A stretch of 64,000 bases of DNA from NCBI RefSeq assembly GCF_014212125.1, contig NZ_JACJVP010000021.1:1-64000 (forward strand), written 5' to 3'. Within the stretch, counting starts at the first letter, position 1, and every line of letters starts with the position of its first letter. Source of the DNA: Cohnella nanjingensis. Lineage in GTDB: Bacteria; Bacillota; Bacilli; Paenibacillales; Paenibacillaceae. Positions 36,413-45,692 of the stretch are shown here, one piece after another. A program made the translations under genes and the position numbers. Below the pieces are notes generated by a model. It had not been told where the DNA came from. It saw nothing but the letters and a program-made list of their open reading frames with translations, and searched no databases.

Positions 36413-37099
36413 TTAATAGCCCAATTCTCGCGCGCGCTGGTTTGCGGAATCAAACCGCTCGGGTCCGCCCGGCAGATTGACGCTAATATATACCGTGGGT
36501 TTTATGCCCCGCTTCAATAGATGCTCGACAATCTGAACTTTCAGGCACCAGCCGATCATAGCCGCCGATATGCCCGAGATCGGGGCCATTTTCTCTTCGA
36601 GCCCCGGCACTTCCAGAATGGCGTCTCCGGCCTCGGCATGGATATCCAAAACGTAATCCGCCGCTTCGAAAAGCCGCTGCCCTCCCGGATGGTCCGATTC
36701 CACCAGAGCCGAGAATGGCAATGAAGTTAACGCGGCGACCGTTACGCCGATTTTCTTCGCCTGAACGGCCAGTTCCACGACGAATGCGTTCTTGCCCGAC
36801 ACCGAACCGATGATCAGCACGTCGCCTGAACGTAAACCGGATTCTTTCACCGCATGTTCCGCCCGGCCGATATCCGTTCCCTTTTCGGGCAGCTCCAGCG
36901 GGCGGATCAAGGCGAGCCCCCCGGCCCGATGGAACAGCTCCTGGCTGAGCAGATGCCCCCTGTCGTACAAATACAAGGCGCCGCCTTTCGAAATGCGGTC
37001 CGCCGCGGCTTCGGCAAAACGCTCAATAGGGGGCAATTCGGACGCAGCGAGCTTATCGATATGTTCCTTGTAATATTGAAGCAGCCGTTCAGCCAGCAT
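36413..37099 (-). CDS. SIS-domain sugar isomerase-like protein
   Basis: 228 residues. ISKGGALYLYDRGHLLSQELFHRAGGL and GDVLIIGSVSGKNAFVVELAVQAKKIGVTVAALTS form the SIS sugar-phosphate binding fold. It belongs to the 'sugar isomerase domain' type related to the protein at 41720-42475 (GRNALPIEIALWAKSKGIPVIALTS). ATG 37099 has GGGAG 7 nt upstream and is preferred to GTG 37105. Between permease and kinase genes; likely processes a phosphosugar. Confidence 0.85.
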   Translation of the reverse strand: MLAERLLQYYKEHIDKLAASELPPIERFAEAAADRISKGGALYLYDRGHLLSQELFHRAGGLALIRPLELPEKGTDIGRAEHAVKESGLRSGDVLIIGSVSGKNAFVVELAVQAKKIGVTVAALTSLPFSALVESDHPGGQRLFEAADYVLDIHAEAGDAILEVPGLEEKMAPISGISAAMIGWCLKVQIVEHLLKRGIKPTVYISVNLPGGPERFDSANQRARELGY

Positions 37100-37111
37100 A
37101 CGCACACTCCC

Positions 37112-37966
37112 TTACCCTTTTATTCCGCCTACCGTAAAACCGTTGATCAGCTTTTCCTGCATGAAGGCGTAAACGATCAGCACCGGGAGCAAGGCGATCC
37201 ACATCGCGGCGAATAACGTCGTGAAATCGGACGCGTACTTCTGCTTCTCCACGAGATAGAACAGTCCGACTCCGATCGTATACCTCTTCGGATCCTGTAT
37301 GAGAATGTACGGATTCAAGTAGTCGTTCCATATCGCGATCATCGAGACCGTGGCAATGGCCACCAGACCGGGTCTGGCGAGCGGAAGCATGACGGAGAAA
37401 AACACGCGAAAGTGCCCTGCGCCGTCGATGAAAGCGGCCTCCGCATACTCCCAGCTGATTCCCTTGAAGAAGGACATCAGGACGATCATGTTGAATCCGA
37501 TTCCCGCCGTATAGCCGAGCATGACGCCCCACTCGTTGAACAAGCCCAGATTTCTCATGAGCATATACCAGGGCCCTAGCGTGCCGATCGCCGGAATCAG
37601 CATGCTGAAGATCGACAGATTGTAGATGAACGTCGATCCTCTGAATTTATATTTCGCCATCACGTATGCCGGCAAAGCCGCGGACATGACCGTCGTAAAG
37701 GTGCCTACCGCGGTCATCCAGACGCTGTTCAGAAAATATTGACCGATGTGCGCTTCCTGCCAGGCGTTTGCATAGTTCGACCATTCCCATGTCGTCGGCA
37801 GCGCCCATACGCTTTTGTAAAACTCGCGATTGTTCTTCAGAGAATTGATCCCCATCCAGACAAACGGATAAATCAGGGACAAGGCATAACCCAAAAAGAG
37901 AAGCTGCAGCGCCCACTTCCATGCCGAGTACCGTTTACCCGCATGCGTCCGCCGAACGAGTTCCAC
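37112..37966 (-). CDS. Carbohydrate ABC transporter permease (MalG type)
   Basis: 284 residues, six predicted helices, EAA loop AEAAFIDGAGHFRVFFSVMLPLARPGL, and C-terminal KLINGFTVGGIKG. Start GTG 37966 with GGGAGG upstream. Partner of the permease that ends 17 bp before it. No cognate ATPase in the window. Confidence 0.92.
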   Translation of the reverse strand: MELVRRTHAGKRYSAWKWALQLLFLGYALSLIYPFVWMGINSLKNNREFYKSVWALPTTWEWSNYANAWQEAHIGQYFLNSVWMTAVGTFTTVMSAALPAYVMAKYKFRGSTFIYNLSIFSMLIPAIGTLGPWYMLMRNLGLFNEWGVMLGYTAGIGFNMIVLMSFFKGISWEYAEAAFIDGAGHFRVFFSVMLPLARPGLVAIATVSMIAIWNDYLNPYILIQDPKRYTIGVGLFYLVEKQKYASDFTTLFAAMWIALLPVLIVYAFMQEKLINGFTVGGIKG

Positions 37967-37982
37967 ACTTTTTGCCTCCCTC

Positions 37983-38909
37983 TTAGTAATCCGCCGTATC
38001 CACCCTGTCCACTACGCGCTTGACGATGTAGGTAACCAGGGAACCGATCACCGCAAAAAGGATGCCGAAGGTCGCGGCCATTCCGTAATTCCCGGCTCCG
38101 AGCACGGCTTGGAACATTTCGAGAGCCGCGGTCGTAGAGGAGTGATTCGGACCTCCGTTCGTCAGCAGCAGCGGTTGAAGGTAGACCAGAAAAGCGCCGC
38201 TGGTACCGAGAATGATGAAGGTGGATATGGTCGGCCAGATGGTCGGAAGGACCACGGAGAACAGCTCCTTCCAGAACGTGATGCCTTCCAATTTCCCGAC
38301 TTCGTAATACTCGCCCGGAATCCGCTGCAGCGCCCCGGTGAACATGACGTTATAGAAGCCGATGCCCGCCCACAGGCAATAGACGATGACGGCGGGGAAT
38401 GCCGTTTGCCGTTCCCCCAGCCAGGAGCGCTGCCAATCCTCCAATCCGAGAAAACCGAGGAGGCCGTTCACGATGCCGTTCGTGGGGTGCAGACTGAATT
38501 GATAGACCATGGTCAGAACGACGACCGATAAGATGGTGGGAAAGAAATACACGATCCGGTAGAAGCTCGCAAAAGGAAATTTCCGGCTTAAAATAACGGC
38601 TACCAGAATAGACAAAGCGATGAGCGCGTAGTTCACCGGAATGAAGAGAAGCGCGTTCGTCATGCCCGTTCTCCAGTAAGAACCGCCGATCAGCTCTTTA
38701 ACGGCCTGCCTGTAATTGTCCAAGCCCACCCAAACCTGCGTTCCCGACACATAGTTCCAGCGCTGGAAGGAATACAAGACGGTCTGGACCTGCAGATAGA
38801 TGCCGAACACGGCGAAATACAATAACGGCCAAGCCAGCATGACGGCAATGAAGATGCTGCGTTGTACTTTGCTTTTGTTCCTGAAGCCGGACTTTCCGCC
38901 TCCGCCCAT
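37983..38909 (-). CDS. Carbohydrate ABC transporter permease (MalF type)
   Basis: 308 residues with six predicted helices. EAA loop YYEVGKLEGITFWKELFSVVLPTIWPT. Start at ATG 38909 with AAAGGAG 6 nt upstream (the frame to 38957 has none). Follows the binding-protein gene in the operon. Confidence 0.92.
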   Translation of the reverse strand: MGGGGKSGFRNKSKVQRSIFIAVMLAWPLLYFAVFGIYLQVQTVLYSFQRWNYVSGTQVWVGLDNYRQAVKELIGGSYWRTGMTNALLFIPVNYALIALSILVAVILSRKFPFASFYRIVYFFPTILSVVVLTMVYQFSLHPTNGIVNGLLGFLGLEDWQRSWLGERQTAFPAVIVYCLWAGIGFYNVMFTGALQRIPGEYYEVGKLEGITFWKELFSVVLPTIWPTISTFIILGTSGAFLVYLQPLLLTNGGPNHSSTTAALEMFQAVLGAGNYGMAATFGILFAVIGSLVTYIVKRVVDRVDTADY

Positions 38910-38995
38910 GCCGATCTCCTTTCCGGTTGGAAACAAGAAGGCCTGAACCGACCGCATTCAGACCTTCCGTTCCTTTCCCGAAGATTCAAAATCCG

Positions 38996-40387
38996 TTATT
39001 TGCTGTTAATCGTTTTTTGTTGTTCCTTCCACTTATCCGGCGCTGCGCCGACGTTCTTGTCGATGACTTGCTGCGGAGTCATGTCGCCTGACGCGATCGC
39101 CGCGTAGAAGTCGACGCCGCTTGGCCCGTCGCCGATCGCTTGCGGTTCGTAAATGTAGGAAACGGTTTTGTATGCGCTCAACATTTCGATCGCGCTTTTC
39201 GTGAAGTCGCTCAGGCTCATTCCGTCGATCGAATACTTGAAGGCGCGGGGCGCGCCGGTCAATTCGGTGAATTTGCGGTTCGACGCCTCCGTCGACGCCA
39301 GCAGCAGGAATTGTTTCGCGACATCGATATGTTTGGACGCGGACGGGATGCCGCCCCAATCCCTGGAATCCGCAACCGCCATCATTTCTTTCACTTTGGC
39401 GTCGGACGTCGGCGGGATCGGCATGATTCTCATCCGGAAGCCTTCCGGAAGAGAGTCTTTCATTTCGTTTTCCATCCACGCTCCGTTAAAGATCATCGCG
39501 GCTTTGCCATTCAGGAATTCCATCTGGGATGCGGTATGATCCAGCGCTTGCGTGCCCTTCATGATCCAGCCGTTTTTGAATAGGCTCTCCAATTGGGTAT
39601 ACGTCTTCAGGAAGGCCGGATCTTTGTACAGGTCCGGGATATCGCTTTCCTGCGGGTTCGTGAGTTTGTTTACGAATGCGTCGCCGCCGAATTGGGTATA
39701 AGCCGGGAAGACCAGCGCGCTAAGATATCCGGCATAGATGCCCGGGTATGTAAACGGCGCGATCCCTTTGGCCTTCATTTCATTGGCCAGCTTCTCCATC
39801 TCTTCCCACGTCGTCGGGTAGGTCCAGCCGTTCTTTTCGAAGATATCGACGTTATAAACGATGCCGAGGGGCGATTGGGACCAGGGTACGCTGTAACGCT
39901 TGCCCAGCCATTGCTGGGATTGCAGGGCCGTTTCCGTCGCGGTATCTTGAATCGTATTGCCGTCCGGCATCGGCGCGGCGTATAGATCCGTGATATCGAC
40001 CATTTTGCCCGATGGGCCCCACTTCTTCATTTGATCGAGACCGTTCAGGAACACGACGTCCGGAACGTTCGTATTCCCCTCGATGCGGGGAACGATAATC
40101 TCGCCCATTTTCGGGCTGCCTTCCAGCTCTACGGTTACGTTTTTATGGGAAGCTTCGAATTGTTCTTTCAAATACTTGAACCAGACATCGCCATATCCTC
40201 CTTGGAAAAAGGCAACCTTCAGCGTTACCTGCTTCTGATCGTCCGGCGAACCGCTATCCGCCCCCTTCGCTTCCGATGACGTTCCGGAATCCGAAGCTGC
40301 ACCCGCATCGTTCTTGCTGCCGCATCCGGCCAAAACCAAGCCGAGGATTAGTACGATGGCTAGTAATGAAAAAATCGGTTTTTTCAC
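38996..40387 (-). CDS. Sugar-binding lipoprotein
   Basis: 463 residues. Signal MKKPIFSLLAIVLILGLVLAGC with lipobox LAGC, Ser/Asp-rich linker, then a family-1 binding fold (GYGDVWFKYLKEQFEASHKNVTVELEGSPKMGE, PDVVFLNGLDQMKKWGPSG, MEFLNGKAAMIFNGAWMENEM). Start GTG 40387 behind GGGGG. A LacI-type operator-like sequence lies about 25 bp upstream. Sugar specificity unknown; operon context suggests an amino sugar or glycoside. Confidence 0.92.
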   Translation of the reverse strand: MKKPIFSLLAIVLILGLVLAGCGSKNDAGAASDSGTSSEAKGADSGSPDDQKQVTLKVAFFQGGYGDVWFKYLKEQFEASHKNVTVELEGSPKMGEIIVPRIEGNTNVPDVVFLNGLDQMKKWGPSGKMVDITDLYAAPMPDGNTIQDTATETALQSQQWLGKRYSVPWSQSPLGIVYNVDIFEKNGWTYPTTWEEMEKLANEMKAKGIAPFTYPGIYAGYLSALVFPAYTQFGGDAFVNKLTNPQESDIPDLYKDPAFLKTYTQLESLFKNGWIMKGTQALDHTASQMEFLNGKAAMIFNGAWMENEMKDSLPEGFRMRIMPIPPTSDAKVKEMMAVADSRDWGGIPSASKHIDVAKQFLLLASTEASNRKFTELTGAPRAFKYSIDGMSLSDFTKSAIEMLSAYKTVSYIYEPQAIGDGPSGVDFYAAIASGDMTPQQVIDKNVGAAPDKWKEQQKTINSK

Positions 40388-40413
40388 AGCCTTATCCCCC
40401 TTAAATTGTGCAA

Positions 40414-40428
40414 TGTAAGCGTTTTATC
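40414..40428. promoter_or_regulatory. LacI/CcpA-type operator-like site before the binding-protein gene
   Basis: TGTAAGCGTTTTATC keeps the TGTAA-x-CG-x-T core of cre-like operators. The same core (TGTAAGCGCTTTA) is found before the divergent gene at 42593-42608, so one regulator may act at both. Confidence 0.55.
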
Positions 40429-40475
40429 TTACGGTAGTAATATTAACGGAAATCAAATGCATTGTAAATACAAAA

Positions 40476-40506
40476 ATTCAATTTTAATTCATTTTATTGA
40501 ATTGAA
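40476..40506. repeat. AT-rich inverted repeat near the binding-protein promoter
   Basis: ATTCAAT ... ATTGAAT half-sites separated by AT-rich sequence; resembles the exact 16-bp palindrome at 42518. Possible operator for the local LacI regulator. Confidence 0.45.
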
Positions 40507-40548
40507 ATGTAAAAAATAAACTTGCCCGGATCGGACAAGTTTTTGTTG

Positions 40549-41583
40549 TTATGACTTTACAAATCGGGTCGTTTTCCGCGTGATGAGATCGCCTCTGATC
40601 CAATACTGTTTTTGCGGGATCTCGGTTCCCTGCAGCTGCTGGTTCAACAGATGGAATGCTTTCATGCCCAATTCGTCGAGCGGAATCCGTATCGTCGTGA
40701 GCGGTTTGGACAGCATGGCGGATGTGGGAAAATCATAGACGCCCGTGACGCTGAGTTCTTCCGGTACGGATAATCCCAAATCGTATGCCGCGTTTATCGT
40801 GTACATGGCGAAGTAATCGTCGATCGTCACGACCGCGGTGGGCCTGTCTTCGGAAGACAACAGGTCGTAAGCCATTTTGTACTCCTGCTCCGGGTCGTCG
40901 TACTCCGCAAATCTGATTTTCGATTCGTCGTAGGGCAGTCCGTATTTCTCCAACGCCGTTTTATAGCCCTCCAAACCTTTGCGACCTACCTGATCGTACA
41001 GGCTGGAGCCGATAAATCCGATTCTGCCGTGGCCCAGCGATTCAATGAGATGCTCGGTCGCCGCGTAGATGGCATGCTCGAAATCCACGTGTACGACCGG
41101 GATATCGGGAAGAGACTCGTGGTGGGTATTCAGAAGCACGACGGGGATGCCTAGATTCGTAACCTTGCGTATGTCTTCCGCATGGCCCCGATGGATGATC
41201 AGGCCGTCGATTCTTCCTTCCTCGGCCAGATTAACGAAAAACGACTTGTTGCTGTTGCCGATCCGTTCCGTGTTGTTGTTGCACAGCATGACGGAAAATC
41301 CGTGTTTGCCTGCTTCCGCTTGAATGCCGCCGATCATGCCGCCGATAAAAGGATGGTTGGCGAAATCGAAGCCGTAAATGCTGATGCCGATCGTATGGGT
41401 TTTTTGGTTCAGGTTCGCCATGTGCGGATTCAGCCGGAAATTCATCGTTCGCGCCATGGACATCACCCGCTGTTTCGTCTCCAGACTGATTCGGGGATCG
41501 TCCTTCATGGCCAACGAAACCGTGGAAGGCGTGACCCCCAACGCTTGCGCAATGTCTTTCATCGTCGTTCTTCCTTTTGCCAT
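40549..41583 (-). CDS. LacI-family transcription regulator
   Basis: 344 residues. N-terminal helix-turn-helix TTMKDIAQALGVTPSTVSLAMKDDPRIS, hinge KTHTIGISIYG, then a periplasmic-binding-like effector domain ending in ITRKTTRFVKS. ATG 41583 has GAGAGG 8 nt upstream, better placed than the TTG at 41589. Likely local repressor of the sugar operon; it lies between the first SIS gene and the importer. Confidence 0.93.
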   Translation of the reverse strand: MAKGRTTMKDIAQALGVTPSTVSLAMKDDPRISLETKQRVMSMARTMNFRLNPHMANLNQKTHTIGISIYGFDFANHPFIGGMIGGIQAEAGKHGFSVMLCNNNTERIGNSNKSFFVNLAEEGRIDGLIIHRGHAEDIRKVTNLGIPVVLLNTHHESLPDIPVVHVDFEHAIYAATEHLIESLGHGRIGFIGSSLYDQVGRKGLEGYKTALEKYGLPYDESKIRFAEYDDPEQEYKMAYDLLSSEDRPTAVVTIDDYFAMYTINAAYDLGLSVPEELSVTGVYDFPTSAMLSKPLTTIRIPLDELGMKAFHLLNQQLQGTEIPQKQYWIRGDLITRKTTRFVKS

Positions 41584-41719
41584 CGACAATACCTCTCATC
41601 CGTCAAAAGTAGGTTTCCCTCATCGCAACAGTTTAATAGGATTCAATATTTCCACTCCGTTCCTATCATATTTATTCAACAAGTTGCAAAAGTCAAGAAT
41701 ACGGCTGCCGCTCGCCCAC

Positions 41720-42475
41720 CTATAACAAGTAGCTCAGCCGTCCCTTGTACGGCTCCATCGCCAACCGATTTGCTTCCTCGCCGCCATCGATATTGGCGCT
41801 GACGAAAAGCGGCGCCCGCAAGCCCGCATTCTCCATTCGCTCCGCCACTTCGGCAAGAATGGCCTGTAATATCGCGATACCGATCACAGTGGATGTCGGA
41901 CCCGTTCTGAGCCGGGACTTCGGCAATTCAATCGCGGCATCCCCCACCTCGGCCATATTGTTCAGCACGTAATCCGCGATCTCGTATAGTCGTTTACCGC
42001 TGCGATGCCGGGAACCCTGGGCGGATGAATAGACGGTTGAGGTTAAAGCGATGACCGGGATCCCCTTCGATTTCGCCCATAGCGCGATTTCGATCGGCAG
42101 CGCGTTTCTTCCCGACACGGAATGGACCAGCAGGACGTCGCTGTTTTGAAGAGGAACGCCCTCCATTACGATCTCCGCATAGCCGTGAAGCCGTTCTAGC
42201 GCCGTGGTCTTCGTGATCGGCCGGGTATTCAACATCATGCCGTCGGCGAAAATGGGATTTACCGGAATCCACCCCCCGGCCCGGTAGAACAATTCTTCGG
42301 TCACAATCCCCGCATGTCCGGATCCGAACACATGGAGAACGCCTCCAGCACGAAAACGATTTTCTAAAAGAGAGGCTACGGCATTCATGGTTTCCCCTTG
42401 CTCTTCCGCCAGCCTCGACAGCATCCCGTTAATCACAGAAAGATACTTGAATGGCATCCGCCCAGTCACATCCAT
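41720..42475 (-). CDS. SIS-domain phosphosugar-binding protein
   Basis: About 251 residues. VLHVFGSGHAGIVTEELFYRAGGWIPVNPIF and NSDVLLVHSVSGRNALPIEIALWAKSKGIPVIALTS make a SIS domain; ELPKSRLRTGPTSTVIGIAILQAIL follows. Related to B. subtilis/E. coli SIS proteins of amino-sugar catabolism. Start uncertain: ATG 42475, ATG 42496 or downstream GTG are all near weak sites (GAGGAATGG). First gene of the sugar locus on this strand. Confidence 0.82.
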   Translation of the reverse strand: MDVTGRMPFKYLSVINGMLSRLAEEQGETMNAVASLLENRFRAGGVLHVFGSGHAGIVTEELFYRAGGWIPVNPIFADGMMLNTRPITKTTALERLHGYAEIVMEGVPLQNSDVLLVHSVSGRNALPIEIALWAKSKGIPVIALTSTVYSSAQGSRHRSGKRLYEIADYVLNNMAEVGDAAIELPKSRLRTGPTSTVIGIAILQAILAEVAERMENAGLRAPLFVSANIDGGEEANRLAMEPYKGRLSYLL

Positions 42476-42517
42476 TCCTCGGGAAATTTCATTCATTATA
42501 TAACATCGTTTGTTTCG

Positions 42518-42533
42518 ATTCAATTTATTGAAT
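42518..42533. promoter_or_regulatory. Perfect AT-rich palindrome in the divergent promoter region
   Basis: ATTCAAT-TT-ATTGAAT: 7-bp arms, 2-bp centre, between the SIS gene and the divergent secreted-protein gene. A related sequence is at 40476-40506, and a single ATTCAATATT lies upstream of the LacI gene (41641). Confidence 0.5.
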
Positions 42534-42592
42534 ATAAATTTAATTTTAGTATGTACTTTTGAATTAATTCATCGTATTCTTTATATGCATCT

Positions 42593-42608
42593 TGGTAAAG
42601 CGCTTACA
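42593..42608. promoter_or_regulatory. LacI/CcpA-type operator-like site
   Basis: TGGTAAAGCGCTTACA, a near-palindrome around GCGC, 80 bp upstream of the secreted barrel-protein gene; shares TGTAAGCG with the site at 40414. Confidence 0.55.
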
Positions 42609-42687
42609 TATGAACTCCATTCGAAAGGAGGACATTTGCACGGTTTCGAAGCAGGCGAATGATGAATATGGAGGAGGATGAACCAAA

Positions 42688-43617
42688 ATGAGAAAATGGC
42701 TATTGGTGCTGACGTTGATCTCCATGGTGGCTTTTGCGGGAACGGTTTATGCGCAGGATGGGAGTCTTGCCGGAGAAAATAAAGACGGGGTTAACCGCGC
42801 CATGTGGGTATGGGACTTCGATTCCTCCGTGTCCACCGAGCAGAACCGAAACGACCTCATTCAATTTTCCAAACAGCATAACATCAACTTGCTCGTCGTT
42901 TATACGGGGAGCCTCGTGACGACATATCCCGATGCATTCGAGGCCCTGATCCGGACCGCCCATAAAAACAAGATCCGCGTTTATGGGCTTGATGGAGACC
43001 CCTACTGGGCGCTTGAATCCAATCATCCCTATGCGCTGCAACCGGTGCAGAACGTAATGGATTATAACAAAACGCATCCCCTAGCAAAGTTCGACGGCTT
43101 CCAGCACGACATCGAACCGTTCGGCATGCCGGACTTTTTCGACAACGTGCAAAGCTACGGCTCGCAATTCCTTGACGTTCTGAAACAATGCGAAGATTTG
43201 GTCCACGCGGACAAAGACATGATTTTCGAGGTAGCGATCCCATTCTGGTACGCGACAGCCGAACCCGCCCCGATCAGTCTGACTTATAACGGCGTAGAGA
43301 AACCGCTCGATCATCACATCCTGGACATCGTCGATTCGGTTGCCATTATGTCCTATCGGGACAACGCCGAAGCGCAAATCGAGGTCTCCCAGCATGACGT
43401 CGATTATGCCGCAACCGTAGGGAAAAAAGCCTATGTCGGCGCCGAAACGACGACCCCGGAAGGAACGGGACTCCCTCCTTTCATCACGTATTACGACGAG
43501 GGATTGAAGTATATGGAAGGCCAATTCAAGCTGATCGATAAATACTACAAGGATCATCCGGGCTATGCGGGAATCGCCGTAGAGTGGTACAACACTTACA
43601 GAACGATGCCCAAGTAA
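42688..43617 (+). CDS. Secreted TIM-barrel-like protein of unknown family
   Basis: 309 residues. Signal peptide MRKWLLVLTLISMVAFAGTVYAQ. Then RAMWVWDFDSS, NINLLVVYTGSLV, KIRVYGLDGDPYW, FDGFQHDIEPFGMP, DSVAIMSYRDNAE, KKAYVGAETTTPEG and GYAGIAVEWYNTYR: a sequence of strands each ending in acidic residues, as in (beta/alpha)8 glycosidases (compare GH18-type DxE patterns). HDIEPFG may hold the catalytic acids. Shares the intergenic region and a LacI-like operator with the sugar operon, so it may release the substrate that operon imports (inference). Ends at a bidirectional terminator. Confidence 0.6.
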   Translation: MRKWLLVLTLISMVAFAGTVYAQDGSLAGENKDGVNRAMWVWDFDSSVSTEQNRNDLIQFSKQHNINLLVVYTGSLVTTYPDAFEALIRTAHKNKIRVYGLDGDPYWALESNHPYALQPVQNVMDYNKTHPLAKFDGFQHDIEPFGMPDFFDNVQSYGSQFLDVLKQCEDLVHADKDMIFEVAIPFWYATAEPAPISLTYNGVEKPLDHHILDIVDSVAIMSYRDNAEAQIEVSQHDVDYAATVGKKAYVGAETTTPEGTGLPPFITYYDEGLKYMEGQFKLIDKYYKDHPGYAGIAVEWYNTYRTMPK

Positions 43618-43657
43618 AGCGGATTAGCCTAGCCGGTCGAAAATGCGATGCAAATCG

Positions 43658-43684
43658 AAAAAGGCGGGGCCGCCCCCGCCTTTT
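43658..43684. terminator. Bidirectional terminator
   Basis: GGCGGGG-CCGC-CCCCGCC flanked by A-run and T-run, between convergent genes at 43617 and 43700. Confidence 0.85.
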
Positions 43685-43699
43685 CCTTCCGTTAATGAT

Positions 43700-44653
43700 T
43701 CAGCAAATTTTGTCCTTCTGCCATCTGATCGATTCGTCGAACGCGGCCAACGAGAATTCGCGATCCTTCCAATAATACTGCAAATCCGCCCGCTGCCAGC
43801 CTTCGTACAGTTCCTCCCACGTATAAGGGCCGTGCGGGAGCAAAGAAGCCGGCTCAATGACTTCATCGGCAGGCTGGTAACGGTAATCCGCCGAGAGACG
43901 GATTTTGCCGGGAACCGCGTTCGGCATCGACTTATGAACGGTTAGGCTATGGAATGTGAGCACGTCCCCAGGCTCATAGTCCGTCGTCTCCCAACGATAA
44001 TCGAGGCCGCACAAGATCGATTCCAGCCCGCCGGCGCCGGGCGCATTCGCGACGCCCAAGAGGCCCGCTTTATGGCTTCCCTTGAGAACGGCAAGTCCGC
44101 CGAGTTTCCGGGGCACGTCTCCGAGAGGCATCCAGCAAGTCCAAGCGTTCGTCGCGCCTTGAATATGAAGAAAATCCTGGTGCGAAGGCGTCGCCTTGAG
44201 GTCGCGATGGGGCAGCATGATCCGCCCGATATTGCGCGGATGCGGGAACGGCTCGGCGCCGAACAAAGTCCGGTACATCGCCTTCAATTCCGGGGCATGC
44301 GCCAGTGCGTGAAACGACTCCAGTTTTTGAATATCCCGGTACATCTCCAAAGTGACGCCTACGCCGTTCCATTGTAATTTATCGGCATCATACCGGTTAA
44401 TTGCCTCGACATCCGCCATAGCCTCCATCGTCGGATAACGATTGTTCAACACCCCGTATTTGCCGAGACTGCCGAGGATATCGAGTCTTAAAGAGAGTAC
44501 GCGCTCTTGCGGAATCAATCCTTTGAAAAACAGCATGCCGTCTTCTTGCGCGCGTTCGCGGAGCTGCGCGGGGTTTTCCAATATCGGCGTCGAATCGACG
44601 AACTGTCCCGAGATGGGTTTCTTGTCGTTGTCCAGCATCGGCGAATGGTTCAT
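43700..44653 (-). CDS. Phytanoyl-CoA dioxygenase-family protein
   Basis: 317 residues, Fe(II)/2-oxoglutarate-type double-stranded beta-helix. HQDFLHIQG supplies the H-x-D pair, TVHKSMPNAV the second histidine, and KIRLSADYRYQ the arginine for 2-oxoglutarate. Hydroxylates an unknown small molecule. AAGGGG precedes the ATG. Divergently transcribed from the AraC-type regulator, its probable controller (inference). Confidence 0.88.
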   Translation of the reverse strand: MNHSPMLDNDKKPISGQFVDSTPILENPAQLRERAQEDGMLFFKGLIPQERVLSLRLDILGSLGKYGVLNNRYPTMEAMADVEAINRYDADKLQWNGVGVTLEMYRDIQKLESFHALAHAPELKAMYRTLFGAEPFPHPRNIGRIMLPHRDLKATPSHQDFLHIQGATNAWTCWMPLGDVPRKLGGLAVLKGSHKAGLLGVANAPGAGGLESILCGLDYRWETTDYEPGDVLTFHSLTVHKSMPNAVPGKIRLSADYRYQPADEVIEPASLLPHGPYTWEELYEGWQRADLQYYWKDREFSLAAFDESIRWQKDKIC

Positions 44654-44798
44654 GCGTCCGATCCCCTTTCATCCCATTTCCTTCATTGTAACGTCATCCT
44701 TAGTCATTTGTATTTGCAAGACGAAGGATCGGATTGCACTTTGTGGGAATTTGTTTTAGTTTGGAAGGGGGAGTCGGACGGAACGAGGGGGAGACGCC

Positions 44799-45665
44799 AT
44801 GGAAATCTGGACACCCGATAACGATCGTTTTCAGCCTGTCGTGCATTTCGCCAATAAACTGATTTGCGGTCCCGGCGAATCGTGGGGGCCGAGAGTGATC
44901 GGCGATCATCAGTGGCTATACGTTCAACGCGGCACTGGGCATGTCAGAATCGGGGAGCGCGCTTATCCGGCCCACGCGGGAAGCTTCTTCAGTTACGGCC
45001 TCGGAGAACCGCACTTCATTCAAGCGAGCCATGACGATCCTTTTGTCCTATACGGCGTGCACTTCTCGCCGAACGGGAGCTTGAACGGGGAGCCTTTCGA
45101 TGTGTTGGAATGGATCGCACCCGCTCCGGAATCGGACAAGAATACGGCGATCCGGCGGGACACGCTGCTCCCGCCGCATGCCCAGACAGGGACATGGCCG
45201 CTTCCTTTTTTCGAGTCGTTAGTGGAAGAATACCGCAAAGCCAAGCCATACGAGTCCGTCTTGCTTCGCGGGATTTTCATCCAGCTTGCCGCCCGCGTGC
45301 ACCGTTGGATCCTGGACCATGCGCAGCCCGTTTCACCGTTGGATAGGCACGCGGCGTTCGTACGAAAGAAACTCGAAGAGGCGGCGGATCAGCCCTACCG
45401 AAAAGAATGGCTGCCGCAATGGACTCCTTACAGCCACGACTACATGTCCCGCGTGTTCCGCAGCCGGTATGGCAAATCCCCGCACGCGCATCATGCGGAG
45501 ATGCGGCTGGAAGCCGCCAAAAGACTGCTGGAGCAAACGGACCTCACCTCTACCGTCATGGCCGACAAACTGCAATTCGGCAGCGTGCATTACTTTTGCA
45601 AGTGGTTCAAACAAACGACGGGCGAACAGCCGATGGAGTACCGGAAGCGAAGAAAGCAATTGTAG
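44799..45665 (+). CDS. AraC-family transcription regulator
   Basis: 288 residues. N-terminal cupin-like sensor (WLYVQRGTGHVRIGERAYPAHAGSFFSYGLGEPHFI) and C-terminal helix-turn-helix pair (PYSHDYMSRVFRSRYGKSPHAHHAEMRLEAAKRLLE and ADKLQFGSVHYFCKWFKQTTGEQPMEYRK). GGGGGAGACGCC precedes the ATG. Divergent from the dioxygenase gene. Confidence 0.92.
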   Translation: MEIWTPDNDRFQPVVHFANKLICGPGESWGPRVIGDHQWLYVQRGTGHVRIGERAYPAHAGSFFSYGLGEPHFIQASHDDPFVLYGVHFSPNGSLNGEPFDVLEWIAPAPESDKNTAIRRDTLLPPHAQTGTWPLPFFESLVEEYRKAKPYESVLLRGIFIQLAARVHRWILDHAQPVSPLDRHAAFVRKKLEEAADQPYRKEWLPQWTPYSHDYMSRVFRSRYGKSPHAHHAEMRLEAAKRLLEQTDLTSTVMADKLQFGSVHYFCKWFKQTTGEQPMEYRKRRKQL

Positions 45666-45692
45666 TTCCGGCATTTCCGAGAACCTGCCGCC

